Assembly: GCA_022650485.1 (NCBI GenBank)
Contig: JALCPP010000008.1
Location: 99,154-163,153, forward strand
DNA length: 64,000 nt
Direction of reading: 5' to 3'
DNA from: Oscillospiraceae bacterium
GTDB lineage: Bacteria; Bacillota; Clostridia; Oscillospirales; Acutalibacteraceae
Shown here: positions 24,059-33,133 of the stretch, piece by piece
Numbering within the stretch: the first letter of the stretch is position 1
How the letters are laid out: the number at the start of each line of letters is the position of its first letter
Translations under genes and position numbers: made by a program
The notes under the pieces: model-generated
What the model was told of the DNA's origin: nothing
What the model saw: the letters and a program-made list of their open reading frames with translations, nothing else
The model's database searches: none

Positions 24059-25879
24059 ATGGAAGTAAGAAATAACGTCAGAAATGTCGCGATTATTGCG
24101 CATGTCGATCATGGTAAAACGACGCTGGTGGATCAGCTTTTAAGACAGAGCGGCGTTTTCCGAGCCAATGAAGTCGTCAGCGAGAGAGTTATGGACTCGA
24201 ATGATTTGGAGCGCGAACGTGGAATCACGATTCTGGCGAAAAATACAGCTGTTATGTACGACGGAGTAAAAATCAATATTGTGGACACTCCCGGCCATGC
24301 TGATTTCGGCGGGGAAGTGGAACGTATCCTGACGATGGTCGACGGGGTACTGCTGCTGGTGGATGCGTTTGAAGGCTGCATGCCGCAGACACGGTTTGTG
24401 CTGAAAAAGGCATTGGGACTGGGCAAAAAGCCATTGGTGGTTTTAAATAAGATTGACCGCCCGGGCGCAAGGCCGGAAGAAGTAGTTGATGAAGTCCTCG
24501 ATCTGTTCATCGAATTGGGCGCAAGTGACGATCAGCTGGAATTCCCGGTGATCTATGCTTCTGCGCGCGATGGGTACTCTTCCGATGACCCGAATGTGAG
24601 AGAGGGCAATATGGAACCGCTGTTCAACGCGATTCTTAAAAATATTCCGGCGCCGAAGGGCGATCCGGACGGACCGATGCAGGTTTTGTTTTCCAATATC
24701 GATTATGACGATTATGTTGGAAGAATTGGAGTCGGACGTGTCGAGCGTGGCCGTATCCATGTGGGCGACAGCGCGGTGCTCTGCCATCGGGATAAGACCA
24801 CAGCCAATGTGAAAATTACCAAACTGTACCAGTTTGAAGGCCTGAAACGCCGTGAGGTAGAGGAAGCCGAGATGGGCGACCTGGTTGCCGTTTCCGGCAT
24901 TACCGGCCTGAATATCGGTGAAACCATTTGTTCGCCAGACTGCGTGGAGCCCCTTCCGTTTGTTAAAATTGACGAGCCGACTGTTTCTATGATGTTCATG
25001 GTTAACAACAGTCCGTTTGCCGGCCAAGAAGGAAAATATGTCACGTCGCGCAATCTTCGTGACCGTCTCTTTAAAGAAGTGGAAACCAATGTGGCAATGC
25101 GCGTGCAAGAAACGGATTCTGCTGATACATTCAAGGTTTCCGGCCGCGGCGAGCTGCACCTATCCATTCTGATTGAAGAAATGCGCCGCCAGAACTATGA
25201 GTTTCAGGTGACCGGTCCGCAGGTGATTTACAAACAGATCAACGGTAAAAAATGTGAGCCGATTGAACTGCTGATGATTGAGGTTCCCGATAATTATGTC
25301 GGTGCGGTCATGGAAAAACTTGGTACACGCAAAGCCGAAATGGTTAATATGAGTGCGCACGGCAACGGCACGACTCACCTGGAGTTTAAGATTCCGGCCC
25401 GTGGCCTGATGGGATACCGGCAGGAGTTCTTGACCGATACAAACGGCAACGGCATTATGAACAGTGTGTTTGACAGCTATGAGCCTTTCAAGGGCGAAAT
25501 TGTACAGCGTCCGCAGGGATCGCTGGTTGCTCATGAAACAGGTGAATCCACCGGCTACGGCCTCTTTTACGCGCAGGACCGCGGCAGGCTTTTCATTGGA
25601 CCAGGTGTTGAGGTTTATGAGGGAATGATTATCGGCGTCAGCCCGAAGTCCGATGATATCGTTGTCAATGTATGCAAGAAAAAGCACGCGACCAATACCC
25701 GTTCCTCCGGTGCCGATGAGGCGCTTAAACTGACTCCTCCCAGCAACATGAGCCTGGAGCAATGCCTGGAATTTATCTGCGATGACGAATTGGTCGAAGT
25801 AACGCCGAAAAACATCCGGATGCGCAAGATGATTTTGAGCAAGGAGCTTCGGATGAAAAAGGCTTCCAGGAAAAAATAA
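24059..25879 (+). CDS. typA: Ribosome-associated GTPase TypA/BipA
   Basis: This 606-residue translational GTPase has G1 AHVDHGKTTL (about 14-23), the switch-I RGITI, G3 DTPGHADF, G4 NKIDRP and a G5 SARDG. EF-G-like domains II, III and V and a TypA-specific C-terminal domain follow, ending with the typical basic tail (LRMKKASRKK). The length matches the family (about 605-615). TypA binds the ribosome and helps 50S assembly and adaptation to low temperature or stress. A minimal promoter and AGAGGGAAATTA site precede it; the exonuclease gene starts inside its stop codon (TAATG). Confidence 0.97.
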   Translation: MEVRNNVRNVAIIAHVDHGKTTLVDQLLRQSGVFRANEVVSERVMDSNDLERERGITILAKNTAVMYDGVKINIVDTPGHADFGGEVERILTMVDGVLLLVDAFEGCMPQTRFVLKKALGLGKKPLVVLNKIDRPGARPEEVVDEVLDLFIELGASDDQLEFPVIYASARDGYSSDDPNVREGNMEPLFNAILKNIPAPKGDPDGPMQVLFSNIDYDDYVGRIGVGRVERGRIHVGDSAVLCHRDKTTANVKITKLYQFEGLKRREVEEAEMGDLVAVSGITGLNIGETICSPDCVEPLPFVKIDEPTVSMMFMVNNSPFAGQEGKYVTSRNLRDRLFKEVETNVAMRVQETDSADTFKVSGRGELHLSILIEEMRRQNYEFQVTGPQVIYKQINGKKCEPIELLMIEVPDNYVGAVMEKLGTRKAEMVNMSAHGNGTTHLEFKIPARGLMGYRQEFLTDTNGNGIMNSVFDSYEPFKGEIVQRPQGSLVAHETGESTGYGLFYAQDRGRLFIGPGVEVYEGMIIGVSPKSDDIVVNVCKKKHATNTRSSGADEALKLTPPSNMSLEQCLEFICDDELVEVTPKNIRMRKMILSKELRMKKASRKK

Positions 25880-26769
25880 TGGAATTCGTGATATTGGATC
25901 TGGAGTGGAACGGTGCTTACAGCAGGCGGCTCAAAGGTTTCATGAATGAGATTATTGAATGCGGCGCTGTAAAAGTGGATGAGCAGTTTCATGTTCTTGA
26001 TACATTTGAAATGTTGATTTGCCCTCAGGTGGGGAAGAAAATCAGCGGAAAAATCAGGGAGCTGACCAGCATCACGAATGCAGATTTGGCGGATGAGCCG
26101 CGCTTTTTGCAGGTGGTTAGCCGGTTTCGGCGCTGGGCTGGGAACGGTGTCGTCATGACATGGGGTACTTCCGATATTTTGACACTGATTGAAAACTACC
26201 GGTATTTCTGCGGGAACCGCCGCATTCCATTTTTAAAATGTTATGTGAATCTGCAGGCTTACTGTGAGCGCTGCCTTTCCTATGACCGCACGAAGCAGAT
26301 GGGACTTTCGACGGCTGCGCAGCTTTTGAACATTGATGAAACCAGTTTTGACCACCATCGGGCGCTGGGGGACAGCATGCTGTCCCTCAGCTGCCTGAAA
26401 AAGCTGTATGACCCGGAAAAGATGAAGCAGTTTTATCAGGATGCCGACAATGAGGAGTTTTACAACCGCATGGAGTTCCGCACCGTTGCGGTCTGTAATT
26501 TAAACCATCCGCAGATTAAACCGTCTGACCTTGCCTTTTGCTGTGACCAATGCGGCCGTCGTGCGCGCCGGGTGGGCAAATGGCAGCTTCACAATAAAAG
26601 TTTCCGCGCCCCGTTTACCTGCAGGCATTGCGGGCATCAGTTTTTCGCACGGGTCCAGTTCAAACTGAAATATGAGGGAATGGTTGTGAAGAAAACGATA
26701 TTACCATTTCAGGAAAAGCAGGAAGAAGTTGAAAAAACGCAGACTGCGGAAGAAAAAAAAGAGAGCTGA
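25879..26769 (+). CDS. DEDDh 3'-5' exonuclease with C-terminal zinc ribbon
   Basis: This 296-residue protein starts with the exonuclease motif ILDLEWNGAY (Asp7, Glu9), has a second acidic motif near 100 (WGTSDILTL) and the HxxxxxD motif in FDHHRALGDSML, defining a DnaQ/KapD-like DEDDh nuclease. After about residue 195 a zinc ribbon (CCDQCGRRA, CRHCGHQF) and a charged C terminus follow. Relatives such as KapD and Eri1-like proteins trim RNA or DNA ends. The zinc ribbon suggests nucleic-acid binding. It is translationally coupled to typA through TAATG. Confidence 0.85.
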   Translation: MEFVILDLEWNGAYSRRLKGFMNEIIECGAVKVDEQFHVLDTFEMLICPQVGKKISGKIRELTSITNADLADEPRFLQVVSRFRRWAGNGVVMTWGTSDILTLIENYRYFCGNRRIPFLKCYVNLQAYCERCLSYDRTKQMGLSTAAQLLNIDETSFDHHRALGDSMLSLSCLKKLYDPEKMKQFYQDADNEEFYNRMEFRTVAVCNLNHPQIKPSDLAFCCDQCGRRARRVGKWQLHNKSFRAPFTCRHCGHQFFARVQFKLKYEGMVVKKTILPFQEKQEEVEKTQTAEEKKES

Positions 26770-26783
26770 CAGCTCTCTTTTTT
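26753..26783 (+). terminator. Terminator overlapping the exonuclease stop codon
   Basis: AAAGAGAGCT, loop GAC, AGCTCTCTTT followed by T3 and more T-rich sequence, preceded by A-rich codons. The TGA stop (26767-26769) is in the apex of this hairpin, so the last Lys/Glu/Ser codons double as the 5' arm. Confidence 0.88.
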
Positions 26784-26856
26784 CTTTGCAGTTTTAGAGA
26801 AAGCAATCACCAGCTTTGCTGGCGTGAATCGTGAATAAAGATCTTTAGATACAAGG

Positions 26857-26919
26857 AAACCTCCTTTTGCTTTTCAATGCGGTCGGCAGACCTGCACTTG
26901 TTGTAACAAAAGGAGGTTT
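26857..26919. other. Nested inverted repeat of unknown function
   Basis: A perfect 13-bp inverted repeat (AAACCTCCTTTTG at 26857-26869, CAAAAGGAGGTTT at 26907-26919) encloses a second hairpin (TGC-GGTC, loop GGCA, GACC-T-GCA at about 26878-26896). It lies in the 220-bp gap between the convergent exonuclease (+) and TctC (-) genes and could be the terminator of the tct operon on the minus strand or a small structured RNA. The arm contains a perfect Shine-Dalgarno-like AAAGGAGG. Confidence 0.5.
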
Positions 26920-26989
26920 TGTTATAAATGACATACAAAGTTTGATACACTCAAAGTAGAGATGTCATATCACCTTGTTTTTATGTGCG

Positions 26990-28018
26990 TTATTCGCCCA
27001 TGATTAAGCTTTTGTCGCTCATAAACTGATCTATTGTTTTGTCAAAATAGGATTTTGTATCCTGAGTGTCTTTGAATTTTGGAGAAAGACAATAAGACTT
27101 TTCAATGGCTTTTTTGTATTCGGGCATCTCAGAAACCTGTTTCATGGCATTATTCATTTTTTCTATAATTGCGGAGTCTGTTCCTTTGGGAAATGCAAGG
27201 AAATAAACACGCTGAGCGGCTAAGTCATAGCCCTGCTCTTTGGCAGTGGGAACATCCGGGTATAGATCACTGCGCTTATCGGAAAATACACAAAGAACAC
27301 GAAAATCTCCAGAATCGATGTAAGGCTTCATTACACCATAAGGATTGACGTTTGTGTCTATTTTTTTGGCCAGCAGTGCCGCGTTCCTTTCTGAACCGCC
27401 GCCGGCATCTACTTTATTCAAAGAGATACCTGTCAGTTTTTCCAAAAGACAGCCTACATAGTAGGTATATCCGCCGACGGAAGAAGCATAGGTGATTTTT
27501 CCAGGATCTTTTTTGGCGGCTTGAACCAGATCATCCAGTGTTTTATAGGGACTTGAAGCGTTTACAGCAAGAATGTAGGAAGTATCTACAACACCTCCGC
27601 AGCAGATATCAAAGGCAGTGTGGTCAAAGTCTGTTACACCAACAACTTTATTCATTAACATGGAGTCATGGAAGAACAGAGCGGTGTATCCATTTGGAGA
27701 AGCATCTTTTACCTGGGTGCTTCCGGTGGCGCCGTTAGAACCATTGACATTTGTAACAATTACGTTTTGGCCTAAAATATTGCTGAGATACTTTGCGTAA
27801 AGACGAGCGTGAAAATCTGTGTCTCCTCCTGCGCTGAACGGTACAACAATTTGTAACTTTTTCTGCGGCCAATTGGTTTCTGAGGAAACGTTTGTGGAAT
27901 TATTTGTCGCTGGGGCTGATGAACCTGAATTTTGACTTCCTGAACTGCAACCAATGCAGGATGCTAAGATAGCTGCACATAAGAACAGTGAAGCATGCTT
28001 AAAAATACGGCTTTTCAT
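26990..28018 (-). CDS. tctC: Tripartite tricarboxylate transporter (TTT) substrate-binding lipoprotein
   Basis: The protein has 342 residues from the ATG at 28018, set 9 bases after AGGAG; a TTG two codons upstream is too close to the ribosome site. The signal peptide ends in the lipobox LASC (Cys21), followed by a Ser/Asn/Gly-rich linker. The mature part has the TctC (Bug family) pattern: KKLQIVVPFSAGGDTDFHARL and the IVTNVNGSNGATGSTQ segment, with P.G....PYG elements. It binds a carboxylate outside the cell for TctA and TctB. In this operon the ligand is probably a sugar acid rather than citrate; this is inferred from neighbours. Confidence 0.93.
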   Translation of the reverse strand: MKSRIFKHASLFLCAAILASCIGCSSGSQNSGSSAPATNNSTNVSSETNWPQKKLQIVVPFSAGGDTDFHARLYAKYLSNILGQNVIVTNVNGSNGATGSTQVKDASPNGYTALFFHDSMLMNKVVGVTDFDHTAFDICCGGVVDTSYILAVNASSPYKTLDDLVQAAKKDPGKITYASSVGGYTYYVGCLLEKLTGISLNKVDAGGGSERNAALLAKKIDTNVNPYGVMKPYIDSGDFRVLCVFSDKRSDLYPDVPTAKEQGYDLAAQRVYFLAFPKGTDSAIIEKMNNAMKQVSEMPEYKKAIEKSYCLSPKFKDTQDTKSYFDKTIDQFMSDKSLIMGE

Positions 28019-28043
28019 TAACAACCACTCCTTTTTCTGTTTA

Positions 28044-29588
28044 TTACATATCTTTCGTTTGAGAGGGAACCGATTGCTGATTTTGTGTATTTCGGGTGGA
28101 TTGATGCTTTTTGTTTGAAATAATAAAGAAGATCAAAGCAAAAATTGTCAGTGCAAAAAACAGATCGGCAACGGGGGATGTGACAAACGGAAGAAAGCTG
28201 CCTTGAGAAAACATAAGGCCGCGCCTCAGGTTTGTTTCCGCTATTGGACCAATAATAAATCCCAGTATAAAAGGCGAAGAGGGTATTCTCATTTTATTAA
28301 ATGCATAACCGATTAAGCCAAATAAAAGTACGCCCCACACGTCAAACATCCGGTTATTTAATCCGTATGATCCGATGACACAAAACACAAAAATGCCGGG
28401 AAGAAGATATTGCTTGGGTATTTTTAGAAGTTTGACAAAAATACGCAGTCCATAAAACTCAATAAACAACATGGCAATTGCGCCGAAAATCATAGTTAGA
28501 AAAATGGAATAGACAATATCGACGTTTTGTGTGAACATAAGCGGCCCAGGGGAAATTCCCTGAATTGTCAGCCCTCCCAGCAGCATGGCTGTGACTGTGT
28601 CACCGGGAATGCCAAGAGCAAGAAGAGGAACAAGTGCTCCGCCGATAGCGGCGTTGTTGGAAGTCTCCGAAGCAACTAACCCGTCTATGATTCCTGTTCC
28701 AAATTTTTCCGGGTATTTTGATTTGTTTTTGATAATTCCATAGTTTAAGACATTTGCAACTCCGCCGCCCATACCGGGAAGAATTCCGATTCCGGTTCCA
28801 ACTAAGCAGGAAGTTATGGTATTTGAACATTGCCCGTACAGTTCTTTTAGGGAGAAACCAAAGCCCCTGATATGCTTCATGTCTACTTGGACTACTTTCA
28901 TTTTAGATGCTTTTTTTGCGGTTTCGGCTGAAACAATGATTTCCGAAATTGCGAATAATCCGATTAAGACAGGCAGAATATTAAAACCGCTTGCAAGGTC
29001 GGAAACATTAAAGGTGTACCGCGGCACATTTGTAATGCTGTCCATGCCTACCGTTGCGAAGATGCAGCCCAAAATACCAGACATTAATCCCTTGATCATG
29101 GATTTCCCTGAAAGACCGCACATCATGCTCAGAGAAAATACGGCAACCGCAAAATATTCATAGGCTCCAAACTGAATTGCTATCTTTGCCAGAAATGGAG
29201 CTAAAAAAATAAGAACAATTGTTGAAAACAGGGTGCCAATAAAGGAAAATACAATTCCAACTCCCAATGCCTTGGCCCCTTGTCCTTTTTGTGTCATCGG
29301 GTACCCGTCAAAGCAGGTGGCAACCGAGGAAGGAGTACCAGGAATACGTGTTAAAATAGCTGCAATCAATCCGCCGGAGATACCTCCTATGTATAGGGAA
29401 ACCAACAGGACAACGCCGGGAACGGAGGCGAGTGAATATGTAATTGGGAGAAACAGAGCCAGAGCCATAGTTGCGGACAGCCCGGGAATGGACCCAAATA
29501 AGATTCCTATTATAATCCCAAGCAGGATCAGGAGAATGCACTGAGGATTCATGATAGAGTGAAAGCCTATCATAAAGGATTCAAGCAT
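28044..29588 (-). CDS. tctA: TTT-family transporter large membrane subunit
   Basis: This is a 514-residue integral membrane protein of the TctA family with about twelve helices. The N-terminal conserved block GSIPGLSATMALALFLP and a second related block (GIGILPGMGGGVANVLNYG) in the middle mark the two halves. The ATG at 29588 is chosen since GGTGAT lies 7 bases before it; an in-frame GTG at 29603 overlaps this site. TctA forms the channel with TctB and takes substrate from TctC, driven by an ion gradient. Confidence 0.94.
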   Translation of the reverse strand: MLESFMIGFHSIMNPQCILLILLGIIIGILFGSIPGLSATMALALFLPITYSLASVPGVVLLVSLYIGGISGGLIAAILTRIPGTPSSVATCFDGYPMTQKGQGAKALGVGIVFSFIGTLFSTIVLIFLAPFLAKIAIQFGAYEYFAVAVFSLSMMCGLSGKSMIKGLMSGILGCIFATVGMDSITNVPRYTFNVSDLASGFNILPVLIGLFAISEIIVSAETAKKASKMKVVQVDMKHIRGFGFSLKELYGQCSNTITSCLVGTGIGILPGMGGGVANVLNYGIIKNKSKYPEKFGTGIIDGLVASETSNNAAIGGALVPLLALGIPGDTVTAMLLGGLTIQGISPGPLMFTQNVDIVYSIFLTMIFGAIAMLFIEFYGLRIFVKLLKIPKQYLLPGIFVFCVIGSYGLNNRMFDVWGVLLFGLIGYAFNKMRIPSSPFILGFIIGPIAETNLRRGLMFSQGSFLPFVTSPVADLFFALTIFALIFFIISNKKHQSTRNTQNQQSVPSQTKDM

Positions 29589-29619
29589 TTTAGTTATCAC
29601 CAACCTTTATATCGTGGGC

Positions 29620-30129
29620 TTAGTTAAAAAATATCCCTGCGGGCAAATTTATGTTCATGTAATTGTGAAAAATGAAATAAGTGATGATTGGAAGAAGAAT
29701 AGCATAAATAATTGTGACGCGCGGGTTCTTTTTTGAATTGGAAGGAGATAAAAGAAAATTTAGAACAAATAAGAAAATTGCGGAAGAAAGAATAAAACCT
29801 AATAACTGTATTGTTGCCAGATAAAAAACAATCGCAATGAATACCATTAGTACATTTTTTGAATCGGTTTTTGAAGCTTTACCACTTTCGCCTGTGGAAG
29901 TATTCACGTCGGAAATGCTCGCGCGGGCTGATTTCCAACCAATTATAATTTGAAGCAGGGAAAGGAATAAGAGAAAATACCCGTAGAGTTCCGGCATGAA
30001 TTCTCCGCCAAGGGATACGATATTCGACCGGCGTATAAACGCAGAACCAAACAGGTATGCCGCGGAAAACAGTCCGACAAATACTCCAACCAATAATTCG
30101 CGGTATCTTTTCACAAACAGTTTCACCAT
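29620..30129 (-). CDS. tctB: TTT-family transporter small membrane subunit
   Basis: This 169-residue protein has four predicted membrane helices, the TctB layout, with a short basic N terminus and the conserved YFLLFLSLLQIIIG region. The ATG at 30129 lies 5 bp past the dehydrogenase stop, after GGAAGAGGGG; an upstream in-frame ATG at 30153 has no ribosome site. The family is poorly conserved, so the call leans on position before tctA and tctC. Confidence 0.85.
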   Translation of the reverse strand: MVKLFVKRYRELLVGVFVGLFSAAYLFGSAFIRRSNIVSLGGEFMPELYGYFLLFLSLLQIIIGWKSARASISDVNTSTGESGKASKTDSKNVLMVFIAIVFYLATIQLLGFILSSAIFLFVLNFLLSPSNSKKNPRVTIIYAILLPIITYFIFHNYMNINLPAGIFFN

Positions 30130-30134
30130 GGGGA

Positions 30135-31115
30135 CTACCCCTCTTCCTTCCATCTTGGGTGTTCATAAACTTCCGGATTACAAACATTTTTCCATTTTTC
30201 TTTTCTCAGAACGGATAAAGTTCCATCCACTGCCATTAAAACTGTGTTTTTCGTTGTTTCCTGTGTTTGGGCAGCCATATGCGGAGTGATAATTACATTG
30301 GGCAGTTTCATAAGTGGATGTTCAGCTTTCATTGGTTCTTCAACCAAAACATCCAGCCCCGCGCCTGCAATGGAATGGGAAGTTAGGGCGTTGATCATAT
30401 CTGCTTCGTTTACAATATCTCCGCGTGCGCAATTAATGAAGAAAGCTGTCTTTTTCATTGCGTTAAATTGTTTGGCACCGAACATACCACGCGTAGAGGG
30501 AAGCGATGGCATATGAATTGAAACAAAATCTCCCTGCGAAATTGCCTGTAATAAATCGGAGCTATAAGTATATTCATATTTCGCTATGGCTTCTTTTGAA
30601 ACATACGGGTCATAGACACAGATATTCATTCCGATGCCCTTTGCCAATCGGGCAACTTCGCGTCCAATATTCCCAAAGCCAAGCACGGTTAGAGTTCGTC
30701 TGGAAAGTTCAATTGCAGCATATCGATTGCGAACATTAAAATTTCCTTTTCGTGTTTCAATGTTACTTTCTACCAAATTTTTGCTTAATGAAAAAATGAG
30801 ACATAATGTATGTTCTGCAACTGCATGGAAGTTTGCCGCAGGACAAATCACAACGGGAATTCCATGCTCGGTTGCCGCTTTTACATCTACGGAGTCCACG
30901 CCAACACCAGGCCGTGTAATCACTTTTAATTTGGGGCATGCTTCAATTGTCTGTCTAGTAATTTTGCCGATTCTAAGAATAAAAGCATCTGCATCCTTTA
31001 ACTGGTCAATAATTTCGTCGTCGTTGCCGTTATTTGTAATAGTGATGTCGGCTTTTCTGTTCAGTGCATCCATGCCGGGCTGGTAAAGCGCATGGGATAA
31101 AACAATTTTATCCAT
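30135..31115 (-). CDS. D-isomer-specific 2-hydroxyacid dehydrogenase
   Basis: This 326-residue NAD-dependent enzyme has a Rossmann motif TVLGFGNIGREVARL, catalytic Arg in NCARGDIVNE, Glu in DVLVEEPM and His in ITPHMAAQT, the Arg-Glu-His set of the phosphoglycerate dehydrogenase/D-lactate dehydrogenase family. It oxidises a D-2-hydroxy acid or reduces the corresponding 2-keto acid. In an acid-sugar operon it may handle an intermediate such as a 2-keto acid or tartronate-type compound. It sits between the DapA-like gene and tctB in one operon. Confidence 0.92.
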   Translation of the reverse strand: MDKIVLSHALYQPGMDALNRKADITITNNGNDDEIIDQLKDADAFILRIGKITRQTIEACPKLKVITRPGVGVDSVDVKAATEHGIPVVICPAANFHAVAEHTLCLIFSLSKNLVESNIETRKGNFNVRNRYAAIELSRRTLTVLGFGNIGREVARLAKGIGMNICVYDPYVSKEAIAKYEYTYSSDLLQAISQGDFVSIHMPSLPSTRGMFGAKQFNAMKKTAFFINCARGDIVNEADMINALTSHSIAGAGLDVLVEEPMKAEHPLMKLPNVIITPHMAAQTQETTKNTVLMAVDGTLSVLRKEKWKNVCNPEVYEHPRWKEEG

Positions 31116-31138
31116 AGGGGAGAGGTCTCCTTTCCGGA

Positions 31139-32056
31139 TTAAAGACTTTTTTTCAATTGTGCGAAATTTCTATTTATGCTTTGAATCTTTTGAATGATAG
31201 GTTTCTCTTCTTCAGGAAGAATACTGTCTTGAGGGTAAATGACGCGCTTATCCGTAAATCCAAGTTGTGACAGAGCAAATTTATTCGCAGATGTTGCGTT
31301 TTTCGTCATACCTAAAATCTGGGAGGTTTCTCTCAGCAGAAGATCGTACTTCATGGCGAGGTCGACATCTCCCTTTTTGCCCGCTTCGTAGGCATTGACA
31401 AATAATTCTGTGAAAAGCGGGGCAATGGAAGGGACAAATCCGTCTGCTCCCAGCAGCATGCTAGGCATTGCATAGGCGGTGGTTCCTTGCAGAACACAGA
31501 AATCAGTGCCTTTAAAATGGGATAAACACTGCATAAAGTTTTTGAAATCACCGGAGCTGTCCTTTAATCCCACAACGTGATCAAATTCCGCAATCTTAAA
31601 AATAGTTTTTGGTTCCAGCTTTAGCCCTGTGAACATGGGAATGTTATAGATCATTAAATCAATGTTGGTTTCTTTACTTATTTTTTCAAAATGACGGATC
31701 GTTTCGTCTTGGGATGTGTGTCTGGCATAAAAAATAGATGTGATTACCGCGCACGTGCCTCCCATTTGTTCCAGCGCTTTAATATTGTCAATTACACGGC
31801 GGGTACTTGAATCCATGACGCCGGCCATAACGGGGACACGCCCTTTTGCTTGATCCAGAGTAATACGGATTGCGTTGTTGCGTTCTTTTTGCGTTAAAGC
31901 CATGGTTTCTCCGTTGCTGCCGGCAACAAAGATACCGTGCAGGCCTCCCTGAATACAATGCTCCAGAAGGTTTCGGTATCCTTTTTCGTCTACATCTTCG
32001 TTTTCATTTACCGGTGTAATAATCGGCGGAATGACTCCGTAGTATTTTTTGCTCAT
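31139..32056 (-). CDS. DapA-family (class I) aldolase/lyase
   Basis: This 305-residue TIM barrel belongs to the dihydrodipicolinate synthase/N-acetylneuraminate lyase family. The Schiff-base lysine is Lys165 (VVGLKDSSGD), the catalytic tyrosine Tyr137 (MIYNIPMFTG), and the pyruvate carboxylate-binding motif reads GSNGET (47-51 region) instead of GTTGE. It is unlikely to be the lysine-pathway DapA, since it sits in a carbohydrate-acid operon. A 2-keto-3-deoxy-sugar-acid aldolase or related retro-aldol or dehydratase activity is a reasonable inference. AGGAGGAGTT precedes the ATG. Confidence 0.9.
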   Translation of the reverse strand: MSKKYYGVIPPIITPVNENEDVDEKGYRNLLEHCIQGGLHGIFVAGSNGETMALTQKERNNAIRITLDQAKGRVPVMAGVMDSSTRRVIDNIKALEQMGGTCAVITSIFYARHTSQDETIRHFEKISKETNIDLMIYNIPMFTGLKLEPKTIFKIAEFDHVVGLKDSSGDFKNFMQCLSHFKGTDFCVLQGTTAYAMPSMLLGADGFVPSIAPLFTELFVNAYEAGKKGDVDLAMKYDLLLRETSQILGMTKNATSANKFALSQLGFTDKRVIYPQDSILPEEEKPIIQKIQSINRNFAQLKKSL

Positions 32057-32090
32057 TTTTAACTCCTCCTAATCAAACTTTTTGTATTTA

Positions 32091-33119
32091 TTATATAGCT
32101 TGGGATAAACGCGTAGCGTATTCAATGGAATGAATCAGGCTGTTTTCACATGCAGTGCCTTTCCACGCCTGATCAAAAGCGGTACCATGGTCGACGGAAC
32201 TGCGAATGATTGGTAATCCAAGTGTAATGTTGACGCCTTCCACAGCGTTCCACTTTTGTTCCTTTTCGTTGTATTGAAACCCTACTACTTTTAGCGGAAT
32301 ATGTCCCTGATCGTGGTACATGGCAACCACAATGTCGTACATTCCTCCGTTAGCCTTGGAAAAAACGGTATCAGGAGGAACAGGACCGTCCACGAGAAGA
32401 CCGTCCGCTACGGCGTTTTTAATAGCAGGTGCAATTTCGTCGATCTCTTCCCGGCCAAATAAACCGTTTTCTCCAGCGTGGGGGTTCAGTCCGGCTACGG
32501 CAATGCGTGGCTGTTTGATTCCCAATTTTACACAAGCGTTGTTTGCCAGATGAATAACGCGATAGACGCGGCTTTTAGTTACCCTGTCACAGGCGACCCG
32601 CAGCGGAACGTGTGTGGAAACGTGTATCACTCTAAGCTTGCCGCAGGCAAGCATCATGGCATAATCTTTCGTTTTTGTCAGCTTCGCATAGATTTCCGTA
32701 TGGCCGGAGTAATGGTAGCCAGCCAGATTCATCGCTTCCTTATTTAGCGGATTTGTTACAGTCGCATCAATTTTATGTTCCAAAGCAAGCTCAATGACTT
32801 TTACAACGCATTCGTAAGCGGCTTTTCCCGCCATAGCGGAAACTTTTCCGTATGTCAGTTGTCCAATTTCTACATTATGCAGGTTGTAAACATCGAGGGT
32901 ACCGTGTTGAAATTGTGCATCGCTGATTTGATATATGGGATGAACTTTGAGAGAAGAATCAACTAGATTGGCTGCTCTTTGAAATGTTTCGGCGTCTCCG
33001 ACTAATACGGGACGACACATAGTATATATTTCTTTTTTTTGGAGCGCTTTTACTGCAATCTCGGGTCCTATGCCCGCCGGGTCGCCCATAGTAATTCCTA
33101 TAATTGGTAATTGACTCAT
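32091..33119 (-). CDS. pdxA2: PdxA2-like 4-phosphate hydroxyacid dehydrogenase
   Basis: This 342-residue enzyme of the PdxA family has TMGDPAGIGPEIA near the N terminus, metal-binding histidines in YHYSGHTEIYAKL and VAMYHDQGHIPLK, and the GLNPHAGENGLFGREE motif. PdxA proper acts in vitamin B6 synthesis. PdxA2 members that stand beside DUF1537 kinases oxidise and decarboxylate D-threonate or D-erythronate 4-phosphate to dihydroxyacetone phosphate. The neighbouring kinase and transporter favour the second role. The ATG at 33119 follows GGAGGAAAAT; a TTG four codons upstream is part of that site. Confidence 0.88.
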   Translation of the reverse strand: MSQLPIIGITMGDPAGIGPEIAVKALQKKEIYTMCRPVLVGDAETFQRAANLVDSSLKVHPIYQISDAQFQHGTLDVYNLHNVEIGQLTYGKVSAMAGKAAYECVVKVIELALEHKIDATVTNPLNKEAMNLAGYHYSGHTEIYAKLTKTKDYAMMLACGKLRVIHVSTHVPLRVACDRVTKSRVYRVIHLANNACVKLGIKQPRIAVAGLNPHAGENGLFGREEIDEIAPAIKNAVADGLLVDGPVPPDTVFSKANGGMYDIVVAMYHDQGHIPLKVVGFQYNEKEQKWNAVEGVNITLGLPIIRSSVDHGTAFDQAWKGTACENSLIHSIEYATRLSQAI

Positions 33120-33133
33120 ATTTTCCTCCAACT

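Noticed and set aside
31139..32056. Lysine-pathway DapA
   Set aside because: GSNGE replaces the GTTGE motif and the operon context is carbohydrate-acid catabolism; no other lysine-pathway gene adjoins.
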